Shown here one piece after another: positions 44,018-52,229 of a stretch of 64,000 nucleotides of DNA. The position numbers were made by a program, and so were the translations under genes. This DNA comes from JBDHAC01 sp039588215 (GTDB lineage Bacteria; Gemmatimonadota; Gemmatimonadetes; Palauibacterales; Palauibacteraceae): the NCBI GenBank assembly GCA_039588215.1, contig JBDHAD010000016.1:62001-126000 (forward strand), given 5' to 3'. The notes under the pieces are model-generated. The model did no database searches and was not told the DNA's origin. It worked only from the letters and a program-made list of their open reading frames with translations. Position 1 is the stretch's first letter. Each line of letters opens with the position of its first letter.

Positions 44018-45307
44018 ATGCTGGACCGCTACTTCGGGCTCACCGAGCACGCGACCGATCTGCGAACCGAGGTGATCGCCGGAATCACCACGTTCCTCAC
44101 GATGGCGTACATCCTGTTCGTGAACCCTCTCATCCTCGCCGATGCGGGGATGGACCATGGCGCCGTCTTCGTCGCGACCTGTGTGGCGTCGGCGTTCGGG
44201 ACCCTAGTCATGGGTCTGTACGCGAACTACCCGATCGCGCTCGCTCCGGGGATGGCCCTGAACGCGTTCTTCTCGTACACGGTCGTGGGATCTCTCGGTT
44301 ACAGCTGGCAGACGGCGCTCGGGGCCGTGTTCCTGTCCGGCATCCTGTTCACGGCGCTCAGCGTGCTCCGTGTCAGGGAACAGGTGGTGCGGGCCATTCC
44401 AGTGACCCTGAAGCGGGCGATATCGGCCGGGATCGGGCTCTTCCTGGGACTGATCGCCTTACAGAGCGCGGGCCTCGTAGTGGGCGATCCGACGACGCTC
44501 GTGACCCTCGGGGATGTTCGCCAGCCCGAGCCCTTGCTCGCGGCGCTCGGGTTTGCACTCATCGTCGCCCTCACGCACCGTGGCGTGCTCGGGGCCGTCA
44601 TCGTCGGGATCCTTGCCGTCGCGCTGCTGGGACTCCCCTTCGGGCTCGCGGACTACTCCGGTGTGATCGCGATGCCGCCCGATCCGCGCCCCACCCTGCT
44701 GGCGCTCGACATTGCCGGCGCGCTGGATGTCGGGGTGGTGACCGTGATCTTCACGTTCCTCTTCGTCGACCTGTTCGACACCACGGGCACGCTGGTCGGC
44801 GTGGCCCACCGTGCGGGGATGCTCGATTCGGACGGCAACCTGCCGAGACTGAACCGCGCGCTCCTCGCCGACAGCACGGCGACCGTCGCGGGGTCCATGC
44901 TCGGTACATCGACCGTGACCAGCTACATCGAGAGCGCGGCGGGCACCAACGTGGGGGGTCGGACGGGCCTGACCGCGGTGGTGGTGGCTGTACTGTTCCT
45001 CCTTTCACTGTTCCTGGCGCCGCTCGCGGGCATGATCCCGCCCTACGCGACGGCCTCCGCGCTCTTCTTCGTGGCGTGCCTCATGGCCAGGGGGCTGTCG
45101 GAGCTGGAGTGGGGTGATCCGACCGAGTACGCCCCCGCCGTGCTCGCCGCGATCGCGATGCCGCTCACGTATTCGATCGCTACGGGAATCGGTTTCGGCT
45201 TCGTCGGGTATGTCGCCGTGAAGGCGCTGGCTGGCCGGTGGCGAGATCTTCATCTGGCGACCGTGACGATCGCGCTTCTCTTCATCCTGAAGTTCGCGAT
45301 CGCATGA
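44018..45307 (+). CDS. NCS2-type purine permease (AzgA-like)
   Basis: A 429-residue membrane transporter of the AzgA branch (guanine/hypoxanthine/adenine uptake). Signature segments: ITTFLTMAYILFVNP, NYPIALAPGMALNAFFSYTV, LFVDLFDTTGTLVGVAHRAG, GTSTVTSYIESAAGTNVGGR followed by TGLTAVVV, and GDPTEYAPAVLAAIAMPLTY. About 12-14 helices and normal length. It is divergent from the nucleotidyltransferase with only 46 bases between, so the two promoters must overlap. No purine riboswitch is visible in that short gap. Confidence 0.92.
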   Translation: MLDRYFGLTEHATDLRTEVIAGITTFLTMAYILFVNPLILADAGMDHGAVFVATCVASAFGTLVMGLYANYPIALAPGMALNAFFSYTVVGSLGYSWQTALGAVFLSGILFTALSVLRVREQVVRAIPVTLKRAISAGIGLFLGLIALQSAGLVVGDPTTLVTLGDVRQPEPLLAALGFALIVALTHRGVLGAVIVGILAVALLGLPFGLADYSGVIAMPPDPRPTLLALDIAGALDVGVVTVIFTFLFVDLFDTTGTLVGVAHRAGMLDSDGNLPRLNRALLADSTATVAGSMLGTSTVTSYIESAAGTNVGGRTGLTAVVVAVLFLLSLFLAPLAGMIPPYATASALFFVACLMARGLSELEWGDPTEYAPAVLAAIAMPLTYSIATGIGFGFVGYVAVKALAGRWRDLHLATVTIALLFILKFAIA

Positions 45308-45353
45308 GGCGGCGCGCGAGTCGACCGGGACGGTGAACGGGAGGAGTCGCGGA

Positions 45354-47027
45354 ATGCGGCGGACCATGACAGGACGATGCGGACCCCAGGCTCGCGTCGC
45401 TGTACTGGGACTGGGGATGCTCGCAGTCCCCGCGCCCGCGCTGCTCTCGACGTCGTCCGGACCTCCGGTCAAGCCGGACGAGTCACGCCTCGCGTCATCG
45501 GCTGCTGTCGTCGCGGAGGCGCATGCGGCGGATACCATTCCCCGAGTGACCGACTTCGACCTGGATGGAGAGCTGGGGGAGTGGCGCCTGCGATCGACGG
45601 ATCAGGTGCTCCCTGCGACCCCGACGACGCCACAGGCTCTCGTGTGGATCGGCCAGGTCGAAAGAGGACTCGCGGTCGCCGCGGAGATTCGAACCGCTGG
45701 CGTGTCCGATGTGGAAGACGCCCGCCTCTCGATCTGGCTGGCGGATGCCGATCCGCCAGCGCTTCCCCCGGTTGGCTGGGGCCACCAATTCGGCTTCGAG
45801 ACCCTCGAGAGCGAGGCCGACTGCGAGGCAATGGATTGGGGCGAGGAGCTGCGGGCGTTCTGCGCGCAATGGTACCGCGACCAGATCGAGCACCGATCCC
45901 GGCTGGCGCCTCTTTTCGAACGACGCTGGTTGGTGTCGACGCGGGCGCCCGAGGCACCCATTGAGACGCTGGCGCGGCCCGCCTTCGCGGCGATCGTGCC
46001 CGAGGTGCGCTCGAAGCTCGAGCCGTTGGAGCCGTCGTCCGGACCAGAGGCACGGGCCCGACCACTCGCCGGAACACCGGGCGCGCTGGGACTGGAGGTG
46101 CTCGTGCCCTGGGAGGCTTTTCCGCCCGTGAAAGCCCTCGACCTGTCCGCTGTGCGGGTGAGCGTCGGCATGGTTGCGGGTGATACGGGCACGGAGCCCG
46201 CCGTTCCGGAAGGCCTGCTCCCCCGGCCCCTCGCGGCGCCGCTAGCACATCGCCTCACGCCCTGCGGATACGGCCTCCGCCAGATCGCGATCTTCAGCGA
46301 GCCCGAGATCGGGGTCCGTCTCCCCTCGGATCAGGCCGGGCTTTACATGATTCCCGATCCGTCGTTGGATCTCAGCCGTCTCATCGTGATCGACAACGAA
46401 GCCGGCGGCTACCAGTACGAGCCCGACTCCACCTCGATCTCGCCGGCCGCGTTCGTAGCCGAATACTCCGCCCTCGAGCTGGGCGGCGACGAGGTCCTGT
46501 GCGGGCCTTTCTTGGCTCACAAGCACGGGGAACGCGTCTCGGACACCGTCCAGGGCACACGCTCGGGCGAAGAGAGCCCGTGGCCCTTCCTCGTGGATGC
46601 CCGGCACATGGAGGCCCGGCAACTCGCTGACGGGGATTGGCTGGTGAAGGAAGGACCGCGGGTCTGGTGGAGCTACTACGGGTCCGGTCAGTGCGGGGCG
46701 TGCCCGCGCGTCGGGGTTCGGGTGCACCACGTCGATACCGGGACGGGCGCGGTGACGGAGACCCTAGGCTTCACGCAGTTGGTCGGCAGCGGTGTGTCGG
46801 ACGTAGAGATCGAGGTATCGGAGGACTGGCTGGAGGTAACCGCGTACGAGCTCGTCACCGACTGGGAGGCCGACCCCTTGGAGAGCCACTGGAAGGCCAC
46901 CCGCTACTGTTTCCGGGACGCCGCGGCGGGCCAGCGCCCGCGCTACGACGTCTGCGGGGAGGAAGAACCGGTACCCGAGCCGCCCAAACGGCTTCGATTG
47001 CAGTACGAAGAGTTCTCAGACCCGTAG
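45354..47027 (+). CDS. Secreted protein with N-terminal CBM9/DOMON-like domain, otherwise unknown
   Basis: A 557-residue exported protein. The ATG at 45354 has GGGAGGAG about 7 bases upstream; a GTG at 45333 is less likely. After a signal region, residues about 70-160 (VTDFDLDGELGEWRLRSTDQ, then GLAVAAEIRTAG and ARLSIWLADADPPA) look like a CBM9-type domain, where DGxLdEW is typical. The middle and C-terminal parts are beta-rich with a CGAC motif in YYGSGQCGACPRVGVRVHHV and several more cysteines. No catalytic domain was recognised. Convergent with the amidohydrolase at 47103. Confidence 0.65.
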   Translation: MRRTMTGRCGPQARVAVLGLGMLAVPAPALLSTSSGPPVKPDESRLASSAAVVAEAHAADTIPRVTDFDLDGELGEWRLRSTDQVLPATPTTPQALVWIGQVERGLAVAAEIRTAGVSDVEDARLSIWLADADPPALPPVGWGHQFGFETLESEADCEAMDWGEELRAFCAQWYRDQIEHRSRLAPLFERRWLVSTRAPEAPIETLARPAFAAIVPEVRSKLEPLEPSSGPEARARPLAGTPGALGLEVLVPWEAFPPVKALDLSAVRVSVGMVAGDTGTEPAVPEGLLPRPLAAPLAHRLTPCGYGLRQIAIFSEPEIGVRLPSDQAGLYMIPDPSLDLSRLIVIDNEAGGYQYEPDSTSISPAAFVAEYSALELGGDEVLCGPFLAHKHGERVSDTVQGTRSGEESPWPFLVDARHMEARQLADGDWLVKEGPRVWWSYYGSGQCGACPRVGVRVHHVDTGTGAVTETLGFTQLVGSGVSDVEIEVSEDWLEVTAYELVTDWEADPLESHWKATRYCFRDAAAGQRPRYDVCGEEEPVPEPPKRLRLQYEEFSDP

Positions 47028-47102
47028 CGGGTCGCCGCAGGATTCCAGCGGCGAACTCGAGCTCTTCGGCGGCCGACAGAGTCCAGAGGGATACTCCAGG
47101 CG

Positions 47103-48638
47103 TCAGCCGCCCCCGAGAATCGGTCGGCCGGGGTACACGCCCGCCACGATCTCGCCGTCACGCACCACGAATGTGCCCTCGACCAGCACGTGGTGGATGC
47201 CTGCGGATGGCGCATCCGGCTGCTCGTAGGATGCACGGTCGATCACGGTCTGTGGGTCGAAGATCGTGAGATCGGCATCCGCGCCTACCTGGACGCGACC
47301 TTTGAGGCGCATGTCGGATGAGACCGTCTCGACGCGACGGGCGGGCAGGATGGTCATCTTCGCGAGCGCCTCCATCAGCGACAGCACCCCGCGATCCCGG
47401 GCGTAGTGACCCAGGACACGTGCGAACGTGCCTGCGCCGCGCGGGTGCACCGCCAGGTACAGGAACGGGATCCCGTCGCTGGCGACCATGACGTCGGGTT
47501 GAGCCACGATCCACTCGTTCGTCTCCTCGTTTCGACCGTGGATCACGACCCAACCACCCTGCTCCCGGTACTCCCTGAACGTCCGTGTGGTCAGCCGTTC
47601 GCCGGTGCCGGGCCACTCCAGACGCTGGTAGTCATCGTCGTCGAGCCCCTCCCAGGAATCGAACAGGGCGGACTCGATGAACGTGGAGCTCGCGGTGTAC
47701 GGATACGCCTCCGTGGTGACATCGATGCCGCGTTCGCTGGCGCCCCGAATCATCTCCAGGGTCGTGCGCGCCATTTCATCGGCACTGCTGTTCATATGAA
47801 CGACGTGCACCGACGCGCCGGTGGCGGCCGCATCCGCGATCACTTCTTGGAAGGCGCCCAGGGTCCCGCCGGAGTTCTCGCCCCGCAGGTGCACGTAGGC
47901 CGGCACGTTCCGCGCGGCAGCCAGCTGGAACAGTCGGTAGATTTCCGTGCGCGATGCGCCAGGCGTGTAGGTGATCCCGAAACCGATCCCCAACGCACCC
48001 TCGTCGAGCCCCTGTTCGATCAACCCGGCGAGCTCCAGGACCCGGCCCTCGTCCAGCTCCTCGTAGATGGCCTCGGTGCCGAATGGATTCGGAGCTCCAG
48101 GGGGGCGGGTCGGTGCATGGCCGACCTCGATGCCGGCGATCAGCTTCGCGCGCGCGCCTGGGTGGCCGACGGTCGCACCGTAGTGAATGAGAGCCGTCCC
48201 CTCGCGCGACTCGAGCCACCCGGCTACGGGCCACACACCAGCTTCCACGTCTAGCGCCGTCGTCACGCCGTCCAGCGCCTGGAGCCGGGCGCTCACGGAG
48301 TCCTGCCCGTGCGCATGGAGATCGATGAACCCGGGCGCCACCACGAGCCCGTCGGCCTCCAGTGTGTCCGAGGCGGCGAGAGGCTCCTCGCTGATCGTTA
48401 CGATCCGGCCGCCGGTGATGCCCACGTGTCGCACACCGTCCAGACCGGTCTCAGGATCCATCACGCGGCCTCCCGAGATCACTAGGTCCAGCTCGGCGGC
48501 GGCTCGATCGGCAGGGGCGTCCGACTGGCAAGCCGTGACGGAACACAGGATGCCGGCGACGATCGCGGCGAGCCCGCTCGGCGTCCGGTGCAGGGAGAAC
48601 GACGTCGACACCCAAAGACGGTCCATTCGCCGGCTCAT
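47103..48638 (-). CDS. Lipoprotein N-acyl-D-amino-acid deacylase-like amidohydrolase (canonical metal motif)
   Basis: A 511-residue exported amidohydrolase. The ATG at 48638 overlaps the stop of the upstream Gfo/Idh gene by four bases. The lipobox is SVTAC. The metal site is intact: PGFIDLHAHGQD (HxH), GVTTALDVEAG (Glu as bridging ligand), YVHLRGEN and VVHMNSS (His), VMVASDGIPF (Asp). The C-terminal VQVGADADLTIFDPQTVIDR is typical. Likely activity: removing acyl groups from N-acyl-D-amino acids or a related amide, in the periplasm. Compare the altered relative at 11421. Confidence 0.88.
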   Translation of the reverse strand: MSRRMDRLWVSTSFSLHRTPSGLAAIVAGILCSVTACQSDAPADRAAAELDLVISGGRVMDPETGLDGVRHVGITGGRIVTISEEPLAASDTLEADGLVVAPGFIDLHAHGQDSVSARLQALDGVTTALDVEAGVWPVAGWLESREGTALIHYGATVGHPGARAKLIAGIEVGHAPTRPPGAPNPFGTEAIYEELDEGRVLELAGLIEQGLDEGALGIGFGITYTPGASRTEIYRLFQLAAARNVPAYVHLRGENSGGTLGAFQEVIADAAATGASVHVVHMNSSADEMARTTLEMIRGASERGIDVTTEAYPYTASSTFIESALFDSWEGLDDDDYQRLEWPGTGERLTTRTFREYREQGGWVVIHGRNEETNEWIVAQPDVMVASDGIPFLYLAVHPRGAGTFARVLGHYARDRGVLSLMEALAKMTILPARRVETVSSDMRLKGRVQVGADADLTIFDPQTVIDRASYEQPDAPSAGIHHVLVEGTFVVRDGEIVAGVYPGRPILGGG

Positions 48639-49981
48639 GACCAACCCCACCCCTCTCGGAACGTCGGTCGGATGTACTCCTCGGGGATCGACGCGTTGGT
48701 GACCTGCCCGGTCGAGGTGTCGAGCTCCAGCGCGCGAGCGGTGCGAGTCGCCACGTTGCCCAGCAGCACCATCTCCGAGAGCGGTCCCGCATGCTCCACG
48801 AAGTTCGAGCCGGCGGGCGTCCCGCCCTCGCAAGCCCCGACGAACTCGGCGTACACGCTCTCGGTTCGAGGGTACTTTTCGGCTGGAGGGTTCGCGCGGA
48901 TCTCGGCGTCCCGCTCCTCGTCGAGAAGCTTGGGGTCTTCGCCATAGATCCCCGCCATCAGCTTCCCATCGTCACCGACCCATAGCTGGCCGCTGCTATC
49001 GACCGGCCACCGCTGTCCGTCCCCGACCTCCTCCGGCTTGGGGGGTGATAGGTTGCCGTCCCGCCACACGACCTTGATCGCCCCGCGTCCGCCCTTCGCG
49101 GGGAAGTCGTACTCGATGCGTGATGCGGCCGGTGCCGTCTCCTCGTATAGGGTGGTCGACTCGGCCGCGATTCGGGTCGGATAGCCCAGATCGAGGGTCC
49201 AGAACGCCGCGTCCATCGCGTGGCAGGCGATGTCGCCCAACGCACCGGTGCCGTGATCCCACCAACCGCGCCATCGGAAGGGGGCATACGCGGGGTGATA
49301 CGGTCGTTCCGGCGCGGGTCCCAGCCACAGGTCCCAATCCATCCACGGGGGCGCGTGGTGCGCCTCCGACGGCCGGTCGATCGCCTGCGGCCAGATAGGA
49401 CGGTTCGTCCAGTACTGGATCTCGCGCACGGTTCCGATCGCGCCCGCTTCCACCCACTCCCGGATCTGGCGCGTGCCCTCTCCCGCGTGCCCCTGGTTGC
49501 CCATCTGCGTCGCGACACCCGTCTCGCTCGCGACCCGCGCCAGCTCGCGGACCTCCCAAAGCGTGCGCGCGAGTGGCTTCTGGATCCGGCAATGCAACCC
49601 GAGCTGCATGGCCATCACCCCGGCAACAGCGTGTGTGTGATCCGGGGTGGACACGATCACCGCATCGAGGTTGGCGCTTTCTCGCTCCAGCATGAGACGG
49701 AAATCCCTGTAGCGCTTGGCGGCCGGGAACGAGCCGAACGCACCTTGCCCCTGCCGGTCATCGACATCGCACAAGGCGTAGATGTTCGCGCCCGCACCGG
49801 CGACCCCCCGGACATCGTTTCGACCCATCCCTCCCACGCCGATACACCCGACATTCAGCGTGTCGCTGGGAGCTTGATATCCGGGACCGCCGAGGACATG
49901 CCGGGGCACGATGACGAGCCCGGCTCCGGCGGCTCCGGCCGCTCGAACGAACGTCCGTCGTGGAATGGAGCGTCGCTTCAT
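48635..49981 (-). CDS. Tat-exported Gfo/Idh/MocA family oxidoreductase
   Basis: A 448-residue NAD(P)-dependent sugar-dehydrogenase-type protein with a twin-arginine signal (IPRRTFVRAAGAAGAGLVIV). The Rossmann motif is GVGGMGRNDV, and QKPLARTLWEV contains the family Lys-Pro motif. HAGEGTRQIREWVEAGAIGT, WDLWLGPAPERPYHPAYAPF followed by RWRGWWDHGTGALGDIACHA, is the pattern of the exported branch. GGAGAGG lies about 7 bases before the ATG. Its stop overlaps the amidohydrolase start (ATGA), so the two are translationally coupled. Confidence 0.9.
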   Translation of the reverse strand: MKRRSIPRRTFVRAAGAAGAGLVIVPRHVLGGPGYQAPSDTLNVGCIGVGGMGRNDVRGVAGAGANIYALCDVDDRQGQGAFGSFPAAKRYRDFRLMLERESANLDAVIVSTPDHTHAVAGVMAMQLGLHCRIQKPLARTLWEVRELARVASETGVATQMGNQGHAGEGTRQIREWVEAGAIGTVREIQYWTNRPIWPQAIDRPSEAHHAPPWMDWDLWLGPAPERPYHPAYAPFRWRGWWDHGTGALGDIACHAMDAAFWTLDLGYPTRIAAESTTLYEETAPAASRIEYDFPAKGGRGAIKVVWRDGNLSPPKPEEVGDGQRWPVDSSGQLWVGDDGKLMAGIYGEDPKLLDEERDAEIRANPPAEKYPRTESVYAEFVGACEGGTPAGSNFVEHAGPLSEMVLLGNVATRTARALELDTSTGQVTNASIPEEYIRPTFREGWGWS

Positions 49982-50176
49982 TGCGAGCCTCTCCTGTGGG
50001 TATTCAGGTGGAGATGCCGCGCGCGACCGCGGCTGCGGAAGTATGGACCGCGCATCCAGGCCACGCCAGACGGCGAGACGGTTGACTCGCATCTTGCGGC
50101 CGGTGGACCGCCTGATTCCGTTTGCAGCGAGCCCCGGACGATCGGGGTTCCGTCCATTCCCCATCAGGAGAGTAAG

Positions 50177-51229
50177 ATGACTGGAGCCACACGCTCCGCG
50201 TCCGCCGGCGAACTGACTCTGGCGGAAATCGCGAAGAGAATCGACGGCACCGTCCGGGGGCACGCCGAGCTGAGAGTCCGTGGTGTGGCGCCGGTCCGCG
50301 ACGCCGGGCCGGACCAGCTGGGTCTCCTGGCCGCGCGCCGATATCTGAGATTCGTCGATGACTCGCAGGCGGGGGCGCTGCTCGTCTCCTCCGAGTTGGC
50401 CGACACCGTCCCGACCGATCGGTCGTGCGTCATCGTGCCGGACCCGCGTCACGCGTTACCGCGCCTACTGGAGCACTTCCATCCCTCTTCGGACCGACAG
50501 CCGGGGATCCACCCGACTGCGGTGATCGGGTCCGATGTGCGGCTCGGAGAACGCGCGCAGATCGGACCCTTCGCGGTGATTGGGGACCGCGCGTCGCTCG
50601 GGGACGATGTGACCATCGGCCCACACGCCTGCGTCGGAGCGGACGTGCGGCTCGGTGACCGCACGGTGCTCCACCCGCACGTGGTCCTCTACCCGGGCGT
50701 GACCGTCGGCACCGATGTCATCCTGCACGCAGGAGTGCGTCTCGGGGTGGATGGGTTCGGCTACGTCACGGTCGACGGTGAGAATCGGAAGGTTCCACAG
50801 GTGGGCGGCTGCATCATCGAGGACCACGTCGAGATCGGCGCGAACGCCTGCGTCGACCGAGGCTCGATCGGCGACACCAGAATCGGCGCCGGCACAAAGC
50901 TCGACAACCTCGTTCACATCGCCCACAACGTGCAGCTCGGCGAGATGTGTCTGTTCGCCGCCGGTGTGGGGATCGCGGGCTCGACCCGGATGGGGAAGGG
51001 TGTGGTCTTCGCCGGTCACGCGGGCGCCATCGATCACCTGGAGATCGGCGACGGTGCCGTAGCCGCCGCCAAGGCCGCGGTGACCCAGGACGTCGGGCCG
51101 GGCGAGATCGTGATGGGGAATCCCGCGCGACCACGGCGCGAGTTCCTCCGCGCACACGGCGCCGTCTACCGTTTGCCCGGCTTCATCAAACGGCTGCAAA
51201 AGCTCGAGAAGGAGTCCGCGAGCGAGTAG
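50177..51229 (+). CDS. lpxD: UDP-3-O-acylglucosamine N-acyltransferase LpxD
   Basis: A 350-residue lipid A biosynthesis enzyme that transfers a hydroxyacyl chain from ACP to the 2-amine of UDP-3-O-acyl-glucosamine. The N-terminal uridine-binding domain (residues 10-100) precedes the hexapeptide-repeat beta-helix (IHPTAVIGSDVRLGERAQIG, and so on to MGKGVVFAGHAGAIDHLEIG). The catalytic His is about residue 250 in VHIAHNVQLG, and DGFGYV and DRGSIGDTRIG are LpxD signatures. CAGGAG precedes the ATG at 50177. It stands alone, without lpxA, lpxB or fabZ beside it, yet shows the organism makes lipid A-type LPS. Confidence 0.93.
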   Translation: MTGATRSASAGELTLAEIAKRIDGTVRGHAELRVRGVAPVRDAGPDQLGLLAARRYLRFVDDSQAGALLVSSELADTVPTDRSCVIVPDPRHALPRLLEHFHPSSDRQPGIHPTAVIGSDVRLGERAQIGPFAVIGDRASLGDDVTIGPHACVGADVRLGDRTVLHPHVVLYPGVTVGTDVILHAGVRLGVDGFGYVTVDGENRKVPQVGGCIIEDHVEIGANACVDRGSIGDTRIGAGTKLDNLVHIAHNVQLGEMCLFAAGVGIAGSTRMGKGVVFAGHAGAIDHLEIGDGAVAAAKAAVTQDVGPGEIVMGNPARPRREFLRAHGAVYRLPGFIKRLQKLEKESASE

Positions 51230-51259
51230 GTATCCGACAAGAGGATGGGTGCCGGCTGC

Positions 51260-51383
51260 CTACTCCGCGTCGCGGAAGAACTGCGCGGACTGATCGCCAC
51301 GGTACACGAGACGCCCCTCCTGGCGGAACTCGAACTGGTAACGCTTCCTCCTCGTACAGGAACGTCTCGAGGAAGCAGGGCAT
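51260..51383 (-). pseudogene. Possible small ORF with a one-base frameshift
   Basis: From ATG at 51383 the first frame gives MPCFLETFLYEE. Dropping one G in the GAGGAGGAAG stretch then gives KRYQFEFRQEGRLVYRGDQ and SAQFFRDAE with a stop at 51260-51262. The second part looks like real protein sequence (alternating beta pattern). The joined product would be only about 40 residues. The family was not recognised, and it may be the end of a decayed gene. The rest of 51230-51479 is empty. Confidence 0.3.
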
Positions 51384-51479
51384 TTCACGCGGATCGTGCG
51401 ATCCCGAAATCGTCCTGGGCACGTTCTGGTCGGTGATGTGTGGGGAGGGGTGCGAGTCGGAAGGCCGGTGATCCCCGGC

Positions 51480-52229
51480 CTACGCTAGCCCCAGCCGTTC
51501 GAGCACCTCCTGCGGGGGACCGTCGAACTGGGACATGGGCAGGTTGCCGATATACCCGAGGTCGGACATCCCCTCCTGGGTGGTGTAGAACGCGGTCGCC
51601 GTGAGATCGCGGACCTTGTCGAAGAACCGGGCGGCGGCTCGGTGCTCGGGACGTGCCCTCGGCGCATAGGCGATATCGTCGCATATGGCCTGCTGCTCGG
51701 CGAGCGAGAGATCCGCGAACTCTCTCCCGAACCGCCTGCCAGCCTCCACATTCAGCCACGTGATCCCGCCCCGAACGACTACCAGATCCCTCTGGTTGCC
51801 CTCGTACGGAGCGCTCACCCATTCGTTCACGAAGTCGTGCGCGCCAACGGCGCTGGCGCTGGGGGAGCCCTCGTCCTCGGGGATGATCACGTCGCACAGA
51901 GTGGCGACCGTACGGAGCTCCTCCTCCGTCAGGACACCGTCCCACGGCACCACCGGGGTGATCAGATCCGGATCGGTGGGAGTCCCGGCGGCAAGCGGGT
52001 TACCGGTCGGCGGCATGGGCTCGGGCTCTGGAGCACCGGTCCGCTCGGCGGTTGCCTCGTCGAGAGATTCCAAGACGGGCTCGGGCGGCACGCAGCCCGC
52101 CGCGGGCAGCGTCGCGGCACCCGCTGCGCCGGCCGCGAGCACCTTGAGCGCGGTGCGACGTGTAAGGCCCGTGCCCTCCGGCGCACCATCCTCCGTCGCT
52201 TCCGGCGCTCGCTTGGACCGCTCGTCCAT
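51480..52229 (-). CDS. Gluconate 2-dehydrogenase subunit 3 family protein
   Basis: A 249-residue small subunit of GMC-type membrane dehydrogenases. It has a Tat-like signal (LTRRTALKVLAAGAAGAATL) followed by a possible lipobox (AAGC). Pro/Glu-rich linker residues about 47-90 precede the domain LTEEELRTVATLCDVIIPED, SASAVGAHDFVNEWV, FADLSLAEQQAICDDIAY and FYTTQEGMSDLGYIGN. The ATG at 52229 shares one base with the stop of the GMC gene (TGATG), so they are translated together. It helps export and maturation of the GMC subunit. The usual cytochrome c subunit is not nearby. Confidence 0.88.
   Translation of the reverse strand: MDERSKRAPEATEDGAPEGTGLTRRTALKVLAAGAAGAATLPAAGCVPPEPVLESLDEATAERTGAPEPEPMPPTGNPLAAGTPTDPDLITPVVPWDGVLTEEELRTVATLCDVIIPEDEGSPSASAVGAHDFVNEWVSAPYEGNQRDLVVVRGGITWLNVEAGRRFGREFADLSLAEQQAICDDIAYAPRARPEHRAAARFFDKVRDLTATAFYTTQEGMSDLGYIGNLPMSQFDGPPQEVLERLGLA

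Noticed and set aside
49220..50176. Long N-terminal extension of LpxD
   Set aside because: It is antisense to the Gfo/Idh gene; the ATG at 50177 with CAGGAG gives normal LpxD length.
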